A stretch of DNA of 40,054 nt from Candidatus Kuenenia hertensis (GCA_021646465.1 SOET01000040.1:1-40054), one strand, 5' to 3'; positions 8,442-17,818 are shown, counted from the first letter of the stretch. Notes: a model not told the origin generated them from the letters alone. Numbers and translations: made by a program.

Positions 8442-9815
8442 ATGCTCCGATTAAACAAACAGCGTAATACTTTAGAACCGGAAGAACATCCTTTTGAATT
8501 GCAAAATCCGGAAGAACCCAATCTTTTTCGCGATATATTTCCTTACGATAAAATACCCAAGATACCATTTAACTATCGGCTTAATCCAATGAATATGCCT
8601 GAAGAAATCTGGATTACCGATACGACGTTTCGTGATGGTCAACAGTCCAGACCTCCTTATACGGTGAAACAAATTGTGGATTTGTTCGATATGATACACA
8701 GGCTTGGCGGCAAAAGAGGCCTTATTCGCCAGTGTGAATTTTTTCTGTATAATGAGAAGGACAAGGAAGCGGTACGGAAATGTATGGAGAGAGGATATAA
8801 ATATCCTGAGATAACAGGTTGGATCCGTGCGGTTAAAAGCGATTTCAAATTGGCGAAAGAAATGGGCCTTAAAGAAACGGGTATTTTGTGCTCCGCTTCT
8901 GATTACCATATATATTTAAAATTAAAAAAGACGAGAAAACAGGCGTTGGAAATGTATTTGGATATCGTACGCGCCGCCCTTGATGAGGGCATGATTCCAA
9001 GATGTCATTTTGAGGATATAACAAGGGCTGATCTTTATGGGTTTGTAATACCGTTTGCAAAGGAACTTATGAAAATGTCGAGAGAAAGCGGTATTCCCGT
9101 AAAAATTCGCGCATGTGATACTATGGGAATGGGGGTTAGCTACCCAGGTGCTGCACCGCCCCGCAGCGTGCCCGGAATTATATACGGGTTAACGCATTAT
9201 GCCGATGTCCCCTCCGAATGTCTGGAATGGCATGGTCATAATGATTTGTATTTGGCGATGAGTAATGCGTCAGCCGCATGGTTGTTTGGATGCAGTGCTA
9301 TTAACGGGGCTTTGCTGGGATTGGGGGAACGTACGGGGAATACTCCGGTAGAAGCACTGGTGATTGAATATCTCGCCTTACGGGGTAACGACGAAGAAAT
9401 TGATACTACGGTCATAACGGAAATTGCGGACTATTACCGAAATGAGATCGGGTATCAGATCCCTCCTAATCAACCGCTGGTAGGTTCAGAATTCAATGTA
9501 ACAAGGGCGGGCATACATTCAGACGGATTATTAAAAAATGAGGAAATCTATAACATTTTTGATACCGCAAAATTATTAAATAGACCGATAGGTGTTTCTG
9601 TGACGGATAAATCTGGAATTGCAGGGATCGTGCAGTGGATAGATATTTATTTTAAATTGCAGGGAGATAAGAAAATCTCTAAAGACCATCCTGGGGTAGC
9701 AAAGATTAAGGAGTGGATTGACGAACAATATGCCAACGGCAGGGTTACTTCTATTTCCGATAAAGAAATGGTTGAACAGGTTAAAATTCACCTCAATGAT
9801 GTTGTTGTTAATTAA
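8442..9815 (+). CDS. Predicted Re-citrate synthase (pyruvate carboxyltransferase family)
   Basis: A 457-residue enzyme of the DRE-TIM metallolyase (HMG-CoA lyase/isopropylmalate synthase) superfamily. The metal and catalytic marks are DTTFRDGQQ (D60, R64, D65) and the HGH pair at H264/H266 in WHGHND. The RPPYTVKQI and CHFEDITRADLYGFVIPF segments and the length are those I associate with Re-citrate synthase, the oxygen-sensitive enzyme of Clostridium kluyveri that condenses acetyl-CoA with oxaloacetate with opposite stereospecificity to the usual enzyme. Linkage to sucC and sucD supports a TCA-cycle role. Anammox genomes lack an ordinary Si-citrate synthase and Re activity has been reported there (established knowledge). 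Alternatives are homocitrate or isopropylmalate synthase. The start has AAGGAAG upstream. Confidence 0.82.
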   Translation: MLRLNKQRNTLEPEEHPFELQNPEEPNLFRDIFPYDKIPKIPFNYRLNPMNMPEEIWITDTTFRDGQQSRPPYTVKQIVDLFDMIHRLGGKRGLIRQCEFFLYNEKDKEAVRKCMERGYKYPEITGWIRAVKSDFKLAKEMGLKETGILCSASDYHIYLKLKKTRKQALEMYLDIVRAALDEGMIPRCHFEDITRADLYGFVIPFAKELMKMSRESGIPVKIRACDTMGMGVSYPGAAPPRSVPGIIYGLTHYADVPSECLEWHGHNDLYLAMSNASAAWLFGCSAINGALLGLGERTGNTPVEALVIEYLALRGNDEEIDTTVITEIADYYRNEIGYQIPPNQPLVGSEFNVTRAGIHSDGLLKNEEIYNIFDTAKLLNRPIGVSVTDKSGIAGIVQWIDIYFKLQGDKKISKDHPGVAKIKEWIDEQYANGRVTSISDKEMVEQVKIHLNDVVVN

Positions 9816-9855
9816 TAGGTAACATAAAATCATCTGAACAGCTAAAGTAATATCT

Positions 9856-11031
9856 TTGAAGGTATATGAGTTTCAAGCAAAAGATATATTAAAAACGTAT
9901 AGCATTTGTGTTCCTCGCGGCAAGGTGATATCACAGGCCGACGATGTTCAAAAGTTATATAATGAAATTGGATGTAACCGTTGCGTGGTAAAGGCGCAAA
10001 TCCATGCTGGTGGCAGGGGAAAGAGTGGTGGTATCCAATTCGTCAATTCATCTGAAGAAGCTGTAGCATGTATTTCAAACATGCTTGGCTCAAAACTTTC
10101 TACATATCAAACCAACCAGGAATCCTTTGAAATTAAACACGTTCTCCTGGAAGAAGTTGTTGAAATTCAAAAGGAATTCTATCTTGCCATAACGATTGAT
10201 CGTTCCATACAATCCCTTCTGTTAATAGTAAGTGCAGGAGGAGGTGTAGATATAGAAGAGATTGCAAAAAAAACCCCCGAAAAGATTTTTAAAGAACCTG
10301 TTGACATGTTTTTTGGGTTGCTTCCCTTTCAGTCGCGCCGTATTGCGGAAAGATTAACTATTTCTGCGGATGCGTCAAAGAAGTTAAGCGGGTTAATTAA
10401 AAAACTAATCCATATCTTTGTAAATAAGGATTGTTCGCTGCTGGAAATCAACCCTCTGGCACTGACAACTGATAATAAACTGGTTGTGCTTGATGCCAAA
10501 ATGGAAATAGACGATAATGCCTTTTTTCGCCATCCGGAATTCGAACAAATTGCAGAAAGCCAGGACCTTTCTCCCAATGAGACGTTGGCTAAGAAATACA
10601 GGCTGAGTTACATAAACCTTGATGGAGATATTGGGTGTCTTGTAAACGGCGCGGGTCTTGCGATGGCTACCATGGATATTATTAAACATTACGGAGGAGA
10701 ACCTGCAAATTTTCTTGATGTGGGGGGAGATGCGTCTTTGGAGCGGGTGGAACAGGCGTTTAAAATAATTTTGTCCGATAAAAAAGTAAAATCCATTTTC
10801 ATAAATATTTTCGGCGGAATAATGAAATGCGATGTGATTGCTGAAGGAATTATAAGTGCCGTCAAAGAGGTAGGCATTCATACCCCATTAGTGGTTAGAT
10901 TGGAAGGAACTAATGTGGATTTGGCAAGAAAAATTCTTGGGGAATCGGGGTTAAAAATTATTTCTGCCAGAGACATGAAAGATGCGGCAGAGTTTGCGGT
11001 AAAGGCGTCAAAGGGTGAGTATATTAATTGA
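9856..11031 (+). CDS. sucC: Succinyl-CoA synthetase beta subunit
   Basis: ATP-grasp subunit of succinate-CoA ligase, which interconverts succinyl-CoA and succinate with nucleotide phosphorylation. The TTG start is accepted because translation then begins [15 protein letters not shown], matching the family N-terminus, and no ATG fits. Visible features are [14 protein letters not shown] in the ATP-grasp fold, [23 protein letters not shown], and the C-terminal [14 protein letters not shown] segment. At 391 residues it has normal length. It follows the citrate synthase by 40 bp, overlaps sucD by 17 bp, and so belongs to one transcription unit. The Shine-Dalgarno sequence is weak. Nucleotide preference (ADP or GDP) cannot be told. 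Confidence 0.95.
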   Translation: MKVYEFQAKDILKTYSICVPRGKVISQADDVQKLYNEIGCNRCVVKAQIHAGGRGKSGGIQFVNSSEEAVACISNMLGSKLSTYQTNQESFEIKHVLLEEVVEIQKEFYLAITIDRSIQSLLLIVSAGGGVDIEEIAKKTPEKIFKEPVDMFFGLLPFQSRRIAERLTISADASKKLSGLIKKLIHIFVNKDCSLLEINPLALTTDNKLVVLDAKMEIDDNAFFRHPEFEQIAESQDLSPNETLAKKYRLSYINLDGDIGCLVNGAGLAMATMDIIKHYGGEPANFLDVGGDASLERVEQAFKIILSDKKVKSIFINIFGGIMKCDVIAEGIISAVKEVGIHTPLVVRLEGTNVDLARKILGESGLKIISARDMKDAAEFAVKASKGEYIN

Positions 11032-11896
11032 TAAAGAAACAAAAGTCATATGCCAGGGCATAACAGGGCATGCCGGAAGTTTTCATTCCTTGCGGATGCT
11101 GGAGTACGGAACCAAGTTAGTTGGAGGGGTAACTCCTGGTAAAGGAGGCACCGCCATGGATGGAATTCCCGTGTTTGACAGTGTGCATGATGCGGTTAAC
11201 AAAACAGGGGCAAGTGCTTCTGTTATATATGTTCCTGCCCCTTTTGCCGCGGACGCTATTATGGAAGCAGTGGATGCAGAAATAGAATTGGTGGTATGTA
11301 TCACTGAGGGCATACCAACACTGGACATGCTAAGGGTAGTGAAATTCCTTGCAAAGGGAAGGACTAGACTCATAGGTCCCAATTGTCCCGGTATTATTTC
11401 ACCCGGAAAATGTAAAATTGGTATTATGCCGGGATATATCCATAAAAAGGGCAGCGTCGGTGTCGTTTCACGCAGTGGCACCCTTACCTATGAGGTTGTT
11501 TGGCAATTGACTCAACAGGATGTTGGGCAATCAACATGTATCGGGATAGGAGGGGACCCTGTCATTGGGACGCATTTTATCGATATACTTAAGATGTTTC
11601 AGCATGACGAAGAAACGTCAGCGATTGTGCTTATTGGAGAAATAGGCGGAAGTATGGAAGAAGAAGCATCTGAGTATATAAAACAGGAAGTCACAAAGCC
11701 GGTTATTGGCTTTATTGCAGGCAAATCGGCGCCTCACGGTAAGCGTATGGGGCATGCCGGAGCAATCATTGCCGGTGAGAAAGGAACGGCTGTGACAAAG
11801 ATTGTTGCGTTGCAGGAGGCGGGTACCGTTATGGTTGATAATCCTGCGGATATCGGCATAACCGTATCAAAAATATTAAAAGATGCCGGGAAGTAG
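11015..11896 (+). CDS. sucD: Succinyl-CoA synthetase alpha subunit
   Basis: CoA-binding and phosphohistidine subunit of succinate-CoA ligase. The N-terminus [21 protein letters not shown] is the CoA-binding Rossmann segment; [20 protein letters not shown] and the [14 protein letters not shown] motif, with catalytic H247, follow in the usual order. The GTG start at 11015 overlaps the end of sucC by 17 bp, consistent with coupled production of the two subunits. Length (293 residues) is normal. No clear intrinsic terminator is visible in the 240 bases that follow. Confidence 0.95.
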   Translation: MSILIDKETKVICQGITGHAGSFHSLRMLEYGTKLVGGVTPGKGGTAMDGIPVFDSVHDAVNKTGASASVIYVPAPFAADAIMEAVDAEIELVVCITEGIPTLDMLRVVKFLAKGRTRLIGPNCPGIISPGKCKIGIMPGYIHKKGSVGVVSRSGTLTYEVVWQLTQQDVGQSTCIGIGGDPVIGTHFIDILKMFQHDEETSAIVLIGEIGGSMEEEASEYIKQEVTKPVIGFIAGKSAPHGKRMGHAGAIIAGEKGTAVTKIVALQEAGTVMVDNPADIGITVSKILKDAGK

Positions 11897-12046
11897 AGTT
11901 TCATTACGGTAATTTGAGCAGTTCATTTCATAAACAATAAATAAATGTTTCCGTTGTTTTTTCGTTTCCTTGATAATTATTGAGGCATTTGTTACATTAA
12001 CACGGTTTTACATAAGTACAACGTTTTTAATAAAGAATTATTCCCC

Positions 12047-12120
12047 GTGCTGTCAGGAGTTTCCTCCTGCCACCACTGCATCTGCATTTTTCTGTGAGGG
12101 ATGGCTGGAGTAATCCAGCC
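12047..12120 (+). other. Structured leader upstream of the M1-like gene
   Basis: Two hairpins lie between sucD and the peptidase gene. The first spans 12047-12076: perfect CAGGAG/CTCCTG arms (12054-12059 and 12064-12069) round a TTTC loop, extended outward by GTG/CAC and TG/CA pairs with two mismatches. The second is GGCTGG/CCAGCC (12103-12108 and 12115-12120). A competing pairing, GAGTA with TACTC just beyond 12120, would break the second hairpin. The stretch is more G+C-rich than its surroundings. It matches no riboswitch class I can name; it could also be a dispersed repeat. Confidence 0.5.
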
Positions 12121-12140
12121 GCCTACTCAACTATATTTTT

Positions 12141-14279
12141 ATGAAGGATTATTGTGCAAATATGTTTTTGATTATTAAGTCAATGTATCGAATATTACCT
12201 CTTTTATGTGTTTTTTCCGGCGTAATGTCTCTGCATGCACATGCCGGAGAGATACATGGCAGCATCAGAAGTCACGACCTTGAAGTTGAATTGTATTTGA
12301 AAGAAAATAAACTGAGAGCAGTTGATCATATGTGTGTGCAAAGGGGAGATAGTGATGAGGTTATATTTTTCATCAATAAGTCATTTAAAGTGGTGTCAAT
12401 AACTTCTTCCGGGATGAATGTAATATTTGAGGCGGAAAAAGGAGGATATGCGGGAAATGCAAAAATTGTTGCGATTACTGTTCCCGCACCGTTAAAAAAC
12501 AAAGAAAGTATCTGTTTTGATATTGTATATGAAGGGACGCTTCCAGCGCTACCGGATTCATTCAGCGGCGAAGATATCGGTGTTACCTCAGGGGTTATCG
12601 GAGAAGAGGGTGTTTATTTGAGTCCCTCCAGCAGATGGTACCCCGATATGATTAATTCACTAGCAACATTCAGGGTAACTGTTGTTACCCCCAAAGAGTA
12701 TGAGTCTGTAACGCAAGGTGTTCTTGTTGGGGAAAAAACAGAAGATAATAAAGTATATACCACTTGGGAGGAAGGAAATGTGTCTGAGGGGTGCAGTCTT
12801 GTGGCGGGTAAATATAAAGTGACGCATGTTACGCATGATGGTATAGATTTATATGCGTATTTTTTCCCGGAAGAACAGTCACTCGTTGATACATATCTGA
12901 ATGCAACAAAACGATACCTGGATATATACCGAAATATCATTGGAGAATATCCGTATAAAAAATTTGCCATAGTTGAAAACTTCTTTCAAACAGGGTATGG
13001 AATGCCCTCATTTACCCTCCTGGGCAGTGCAGTAGTAAAGCTTCCGTTTATTGTTGACATTTCATTGGGGCATGAAGTCTTGCATAACTGGTGGGGAAAC
13101 TCTGTTTTTGTTGATGATACCGGGGGGAATTGGTGTGAAGGACTGACGACTTACATGGCAGATTATTATTATAAGGAAATACAAGGGGCTTCAGCGGCAA
13201 ATGATTATCGTAATGAAGTTTGCAGGAAATATACAAATTATGTGACAACACAGAATGATTTCCCCTTAAAATTGTTTATCGGCAGAAGTAACAAGGCAAC
13301 GCAGGCTATTGGCTATGGAAAGACGGCGATGGTTTTTCATATGCTCAGAAAAATGATAGGAGATGAAGTATTTTATAAATCACTAAAAGATTTTTATAAA
13401 AAGATGATCTGGCAGCGTGCGAATTGGGGAGATATTGAAAATATATTTGAAGAGGTGAGTGGACAGGAGTTGTCGTGGTTTTTTGATCAGTGGGTAAACA
13501 GGAAAGGCGCTCCGATTATAGAATTAGGGGAGACGCATGTTATTAAGGAAGGGGATACCTGGAGTGTAACGGCAAAAATTTTGCAAAAAACTGACGAGCC
13601 ATATCGTATTCACTTGCCTATACATTTCCAACTGGAAGAAGGCATTTTTCATACAACAACAGAGATCAAGAATAATTCTGAAAGTATTTCTCTAAAGGTA
13701 AAATCCCGACCGAAAAGTATTGCAATAGACCCTGACAATGAAATCTTCCGGCGCTTGCATGCAGAGGAGATTCCCCCTGCGATAGACCTTGTAATGGGTG
13801 ATAGAAAAGTTATTGTATATCCCACAAAGGGTGAAGACTCCATGAAGAGGGCATATAAAAAACTGGCAAATATACTGGCGAATGAACAGGATTTTATTAA
13901 GGCGGATACAGAAATTACCGAGGCAGAAATATCGCAAGCAACTTTGTTTGTTTTGGGTGGCGTAGAAGAAAACAAAATGAGTAAACTCGTTCAAAAGAAT
14001 CTGCCCGGGAAATTATCTCTCGCCAAAGATGTTTTTAGCGTTGATGCAGTTATGTATAAAGATAAAAAAGACGCCTTCCTGATAACAATAAAGAATCCTT
14101 TTAATAAGGAAAAAGGGATTGCTTTATTTGCGGGATTTAGTCCTGAAGCTGTGGAAAAAACAGGATACAAAATACCACATTATGGAAAATACAGTTATCT
14201 TGTTTTTTCCGATGGAAAGAACAGGGTGAAAGAAATATTAAGTGTTGAAAGCAGTCCTTTGCAAAGAACATTTGAATAG
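12141..14279 (+). CDS. M1-family (gluzincin) metallopeptidase-like exported protein
   Basis: Exported 712-residue protein resembling M1 aminopeptidases. The zinc site is HEVLHNWWGN (H311, E312, H315) with E333 in NWCEGLTTY as third ligand; the gap is 17 residues, one less than the classical M1 spacing. The exopeptidase GAMEN motif is replaced by GYGMPSFTLLG around residue 287, so aminopeptidase activity is doubtful. A beta-rich N-terminal domain (about 35-240) precedes the catalytic domain; residues 450-700 form a further C-terminal region. A signal peptide is clear, but the start is uncertain: ATGs at 12141, 12162 and 12183 are in frame and none has a good Shine-Dalgarno; 12183 gives the most compact signal peptide. 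It lies between sucD and the HAO group and may process envelope proteins (inference). Confidence 0.8.
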   Translation: MKDYCANMFLIIKSMYRILPLLCVFSGVMSLHAHAGEIHGSIRSHDLEVELYLKENKLRAVDHMCVQRGDSDEVIFFINKSFKVVSITSSGMNVIFEAEKGGYAGNAKIVAITVPAPLKNKESICFDIVYEGTLPALPDSFSGEDIGVTSGVIGEEGVYLSPSSRWYPDMINSLATFRVTVVTPKEYESVTQGVLVGEKTEDNKVYTTWEEGNVSEGCSLVAGKYKVTHVTHDGIDLYAYFFPEEQSLVDTYLNATKRYLDIYRNIIGEYPYKKFAIVENFFQTGYGMPSFTLLGSAVVKLPFIVDISLGHEVLHNWWGNSVFVDDTGGNWCEGLTTYMADYYYKEIQGASAANDYRNEVCRKYTNYVTTQNDFPLKLFIGRSNKATQAIGYGKTAMVFHMLRKMIGDEVFYKSLKDFYKKMIWQRANWGDIENIFEEVSGQELSWFFDQWVNRKGAPIIELGETHVIKEGDTWSVTAKILQKTDEPYRIHLPIHFQLEEGIFHTTTEIKNNSESISLKVKSRPKSIAIDPDNEIFRRLHAEEIPPAIDLVMGDRKVIVYPTKGEDSMKRAYKKLANILANEQDFIKADTEITEAEISQATLFVLGGVEENKMSKLVQKNLPGKLSLAKDVFSVDAVMYKDKKDAFLITIKNPFNKEKGIALFAGFSPEAVEKTGYKIPHYGKYSYLVFSDGKNRVKEILSVESSPLQRTFE

Positions 14280-14518
14280 CTCGTTTTTGTCTTTAGAAAC
14301 GGCTACCAACTATTTTGAATAAATAGATTAATAAAGTTTGTATTTTGAAACTGCCATTTCATACCTGAAATTGTTTTTGTGGTTGGATCATAGGAGCAAA
14401 ACGGTTTTTGCTTGATTTAATATCTTTAATATTAGCAACTTATGAGATATTTTATGTTTTTCATTTTTTTATATATCAGGGGAACGATTTTTGTCAGTCT
14501 ATAAGGGGATTATAGAAT

Positions 14519-15268
14519 TTGAAGAAAGCGACGGAATCAATGAAACGAACACTTTTGCTGTATATTTTATCGTGGTTTTTATTGTGTAATGTTTTGTCTT
14601 CAAAAGGGTTATTTGCAAATGGACTTTATACAGAGATAGAGGTGCCTGATGGTGGTTGTGTTGCAGGGTATGTTAAATGTACCGGAAACGCAGGAGCACC
14701 TTCAATAGACTTATATGCCGGGTGGGAACTGCCCCGGGCTTCTCAGGTTATTTCCGAAAAGCTCACTGTGAACAAAGTAAACAATGGGGTAAAGAATGTT
14801 ATCGTTTCCATTTCGGATATAGAGAAGGGGAAGAAGGGAGTGGTTCCTCAGATTCATCCTGTTATCGATCAGCAGAGAAGTGTATTTATTCCGCGTGTGA
14901 CGGCGATATTAGCTGGTACAACGGTTGATTTGCTTAATGGTGATGAAGAAATGCATAACGTTCATACCACATCAATGAGAAATCAACCCTTTAATTTTGG
15001 CATGGCGTATAAACAAAGGATATCGAAAAAATTTGACTTTCCTGAAACGGTGAAACTTTCTTGCGATATTCACAAAGAATATGCTTGGATTGTTGTTTTT
15101 GGTAATCCCTATTTTGATGTAACGGATAGGAACGGATATTTTGAAATATGTGATATTCCTGAAGGTACTTATAAATTTAGGGTATGGCATGAAGAATTAG
15201 GAAAACGAGAAAAGGAGGTAATGGTACGGGCGAAAAAGATAGAAAATATTGAGTTTGTTTATGAGTAG
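14519..15268 (+). CDS. Secreted cupredoxin-like protein, paralogue lacking the axial Met
   Basis: A 249-residue exported protein with the same architecture as the product at 5405-6136: signal peptide (to about residue 34), cupredoxin-like domain, then a C-terminal beta domain (NPYFDVTDRNGYF, RVWHEELG). The copper-site positions are H146, C182 and H185, but the motif is CDIHKEY, so the axial Met is absent. The start is TTG 14519, with AGGGG about 10 bases upstream; an in-frame ATG at 14540 is possible and leaves a shorter signal peptide. It sits directly before the diheme cytochrome c and the octaheme protein, as its paralogue sits directly after nxrA, suggesting a partner role with nitrogen-redox enzymes (inference). 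The 240 bases before it are AT-rich and hold no gene. Confidence 0.78.
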   Translation: MKKATESMKRTLLLYILSWFLLCNVLSSKGLFANGLYTEIEVPDGGCVAGYVKCTGNAGAPSIDLYAGWELPRASQVISEKLTVNKVNNGVKNVIVSISDIEKGKKGVVPQIHPVIDQQRSVFIPRVTAILAGTTVDLLNGDEEMHNVHTTSMRNQPFNFGMAYKQRISKKFDFPETVKLSCDIHKEYAWIVVFGNPYFDVTDRNGYFEICDIPEGTYKFRVWHEELGKREKEVMVRAKKIENIEFVYE

Positions 15269-15354
15269 AATTAATGGGGAAATTAGAATTTTAATGATAA
15301 TGAATATTAATTAGGTTTTTTAAAATTTGCAACCGGAAAGGAGGATTTGCTGAT

Positions 15355-16137
15355 ATGAAACCTAAGGGCTTATTTTATAAATTTGGCTTCTTGAGTGCTG
15401 CAGTATTTTCCTGCGCAGTGATGTCTGTTAACATGCGCCCTACTACTGCATCAGCAATTGAAATTCCCACAGAAGTTACTGAAGAAGGAAAAAATGTGTA
15501 TAAAAAGTATTGTAGTCCTTGCCATGGGGAAGAAGGTGGTGGTGATGGTCCTCTTTCAAGGTCAATGATCCCTAAGCCACGTGATTTTACACGGGGGGCA
15601 TATAAGTTCAGATCAACCCCAAGTGGTTCGCTTCCTACGGATGAGGATATTTTCAGAACAATCTCATATGGTGTGCCAAACTCTACCATGATTCCATGGG
15701 ATATTTTGACCGAGGAACAACGTGCTTCCGTAATACCGGTTCTCAAAAGTTTTTCAGAAGCTTTTGAATATCGGGAACCCGATGCTCCTGTTGAAGTTGG
15801 TTTACCGCTGAGGCCAACGGAAAGAACCATTTTAGAAGGGAAAAAGATATACGAAGAGAAATTGGAATGCTGGAAGTGTCATGGTGTTGAAGGCCGCGGA
15901 GATGGCCCAAGTGCTGCGGAGCAGGAAGATGATTTTGGATTTCCTATAAAACCATTTGATTTTACTACGGGTAAGTTTAAAGGGGGGAATTCGCCAACTG
16001 ATGTTTATCTGAGATTTACAACGGGTTTGAACGGAACCCCGATGCCTTCTTTTGCCAAAGAACTTAGCGACGAAGAAAGATGGTATTTAACCCATTATGT
16101 AATGTCACTTGTTCAACCAGAGGAATGCGAAGAATAA
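15355..16137 (+). CDS. Diheme c-type cytochrome
   Basis: Exported electron-transfer protein of 260 residues made of two class I cytochrome c domains. Haem-binding motifs are C53-S-P-C56-H57 and C172-W-K-C175-H176. Likely distal Met ligands are M112 (NSTMIPW) and a Met in the GTPMPSF segment near the C-terminus. A hydrophobic signal segment covers residues 8-25. The start is firm: GGAAAGGAGG lies shortly before the ATG. It is followed after 52 bp by the octaheme gene. In Kuenenia an HAO-like protein (kustc0458) forms a complex with a small diheme cytochrome c (kustc0457); gene order and domain content here agree with such a pair, though I cannot align them. Confidence 0.9.
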   Translation: MKPKGLFYKFGFLSAAVFSCAVMSVNMRPTTASAIEIPTEVTEEGKNVYKKYCSPCHGEEGGGDGPLSRSMIPKPRDFTRGAYKFRSTPSGSLPTDEDIFRTISYGVPNSTMIPWDILTEEQRASVIPVLKSFSEAFEYREPDAPVEVGLPLRPTERTILEGKKIYEEKLECWKCHGVEGRGDGPSAAEQEDDFGFPIKPFDFTTGKFKGGNSPTDVYLRFTTGLNGTPMPSFAKELSDEERWYLTHYVMSLVQPEECEE

Positions 16138-16189
16138 AAAATTTATAGGTTTTTGTCTTTAAATGTTGACCATACGGAGGTGTTTTGAA

Positions 16190-17818
16190 ATGAAAAAGAT
16201 ATTATTGGGCATGGCTGCGCTTGCGGTGATGCTGCCCGCTACAATGGAATGGGCATTAAGGCAGTCAAATGTAGTTTGGGCTACGGAACAAACAACCGAG
16301 GAGTTGCCGCCGCCGGATTTATATAAGGATACACCAGACTGGTACAGGGCTGTTTATAAAGATAATGTCGGGTTGAGTGAGGGAGCAGGACCATTTAGCA
16401 AATATTTCAAGCCTCAGATGCTTGATATGTACTGGCAGCCTAACAGGCATTATGAACCGATGGAGAATCTCGATCATTCTATTTTTATCGAACAGGAGAG
16501 AAGAGATTTGTGCGTAATATGCCATGAAGAAGCTACTCCCGGCATAGTCGCGGATTGGAGAAGTTCTGGTCATAAAAATCCCAAAAGCACTCCTTATCTT
16601 TCAAGCAGAACTGCTCTGATAGAAAAGAATGTTGGCAGGGTTCTCAATGAAGTTCACTGTTTTGATTGTCATGCCGATACGGAAAAGAAACAAATAAGGA
16701 TGCCGACCGGAGAGGTGTGCGGTGGATGTCATAGACAACAGTTTGACGAATTCCTCAGGGAAAGGGAAATGGGGCGTCCGAATCACTTACAATCCTGGGA
16801 GGCGAACACGATTGTGCCATGGTATGCCGAAGCGGCCCGAAGGGGTTATTTATACGGACAGCATGGTTGTGATATGTGTCATTCTGGCGCAGAAAAATGC
16901 GATGTTTGTCATACACGACACAAGTTTAGCGCCGTAGAGGGCAGGCAGCCGGAAGCCTGTATTACATGTCACATGGGGCCTGATCATCCGGATGCGGAAT
17001 CCTATGGCGAATCAAAGCATGGTGTTATCTATGAAAAAGAAGAAGAACATTTTGATTTTACGAAACCACTTGTTGAAGTTCGTCCTGGAAAGGATTATCG
17101 TACACCCACATGCCAATTCTGCCATATGTATGAGAAACATGGCAGATTTATTCACAACCCTGTTATGAAGGGTATTTGGCGTATGGGAACTATTCCTCCT
17201 TCGAATCTGGAATATACCTCGTCTTTAAAAGATTATCCTTATGGAATAAATTTAATCCCTGATAAGATTGATATTTATTCTGAAGAAAATGTCGCGAAAA
17301 GATCATACTGGCTCGAGGTTTGTGCAAATTGTCATAGCGACAGATTTGCGGATACTTACCTGAAATCGTTGGATCAATTCATGTTCCAGGCGCATACTCT
17401 TGCGGATCAGGCGCAAAAAATCGTTGAGGACTTGATTGCTGATGGAATATTATATCCTGATGCTGCGAATCGAGATCCTTATCCGTTAAGTGACGGAATT
17501 GTGAATGAACTCAATGCAGATTTTCTTGGTGAGCCGGTTTATAATGCCTTTAAGACGTTAAAAGGTAAATTCCCGGTTGTAGGGCCTATCCTGGGTGTTT
17601 ATGGTATGTTCTTACAACAACAGGATAATCCTTCTCACATAGAGAACGAATACAATAGATTATGGTTCTGGTATAAACTCCAGGGTTACAAAGGTACGGC
17701 GCATGCGCAGCAGGACGTTTCATGGTGGTGGGGACAAGCTCCTATGATGATGTCAATGACAAGAATTCAGTCTGAAGCTGCAAGGTTACGTAGAGAAGCA
17801 GGTCTTGAAAAAAAGTAA
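16190..17818 (+). CDS. Octaheme hydroxylamine oxidoreductase-like protein
   Basis: Exported 542-residue octaheme cytochrome of the HAO family. Eight CxxCH motifs are present, with haem-ligand His at 112, 161, 181, 231, 241, 261, 312 and 382; none is CxxCK, which argues against NrfA. The fourth motif (HGCDMCHSG) occupies the position of the catalytic haem P460. Candidate residues for the Tyr cross-link region near the C-terminus are Y488, Y495 and Y500, but I cannot say which, if any, aligns with the cross-linking Tyr. ATG 16190 follows ACGGAGG; the frame is open from 16163 but that start lacks a signal peptide. It may oxidise hydroxylamine or, without the cross-link, reduce nitrite to NO or ammonia as reported for the kustc0457/0458 complex (inference). 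Confidence 0.88.
   Translation: MKKILLGMAALAVMLPATMEWALRQSNVVWATEQTTEELPPPDLYKDTPDWYRAVYKDNVGLSEGAGPFSKYFKPQMLDMYWQPNRHYEPMENLDHSIFIEQERRDLCVICHEEATPGIVADWRSSGHKNPKSTPYLSSRTALIEKNVGRVLNEVHCFDCHADTEKKQIRMPTGEVCGGCHRQQFDEFLREREMGRPNHLQSWEANTIVPWYAEAARRGYLYGQHGCDMCHSGAEKCDVCHTRHKFSAVEGRQPEACITCHMGPDHPDAESYGESKHGVIYEKEEEHFDFTKPLVEVRPGKDYRTPTCQFCHMYEKHGRFIHNPVMKGIWRMGTIPPSNLEYTSSLKDYPYGINLIPDKIDIYSEENVAKRSYWLEVCANCHSDRFADTYLKSLDQFMFQAHTLADQAQKIVEDLIADGILYPDAANRDPYPLSDGIVNELNADFLGEPVYNAFKTLKGKFPVVGPILGVYGMFLQQQDNPSHIENEYNRLWFWYKLQGYKGTAHAQQDVSWWWGQAPMMMSMTRIQSEAARLRREAGLEKK

Noticed and set aside
12047-12120. A known riboswitch (TPP, cobalamin, yybP-ykoY, NiCo)
   Set aside because: The conserved core sequences of these classes are not present in the segment.
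16190-17818. NrfA-type nitrite reductase or hydrazine synthase subunit
   Set aside because: Eight CxxCH motifs and no CxxCK; spacing and the HGCDMCH motif fit the octaheme HAO family.
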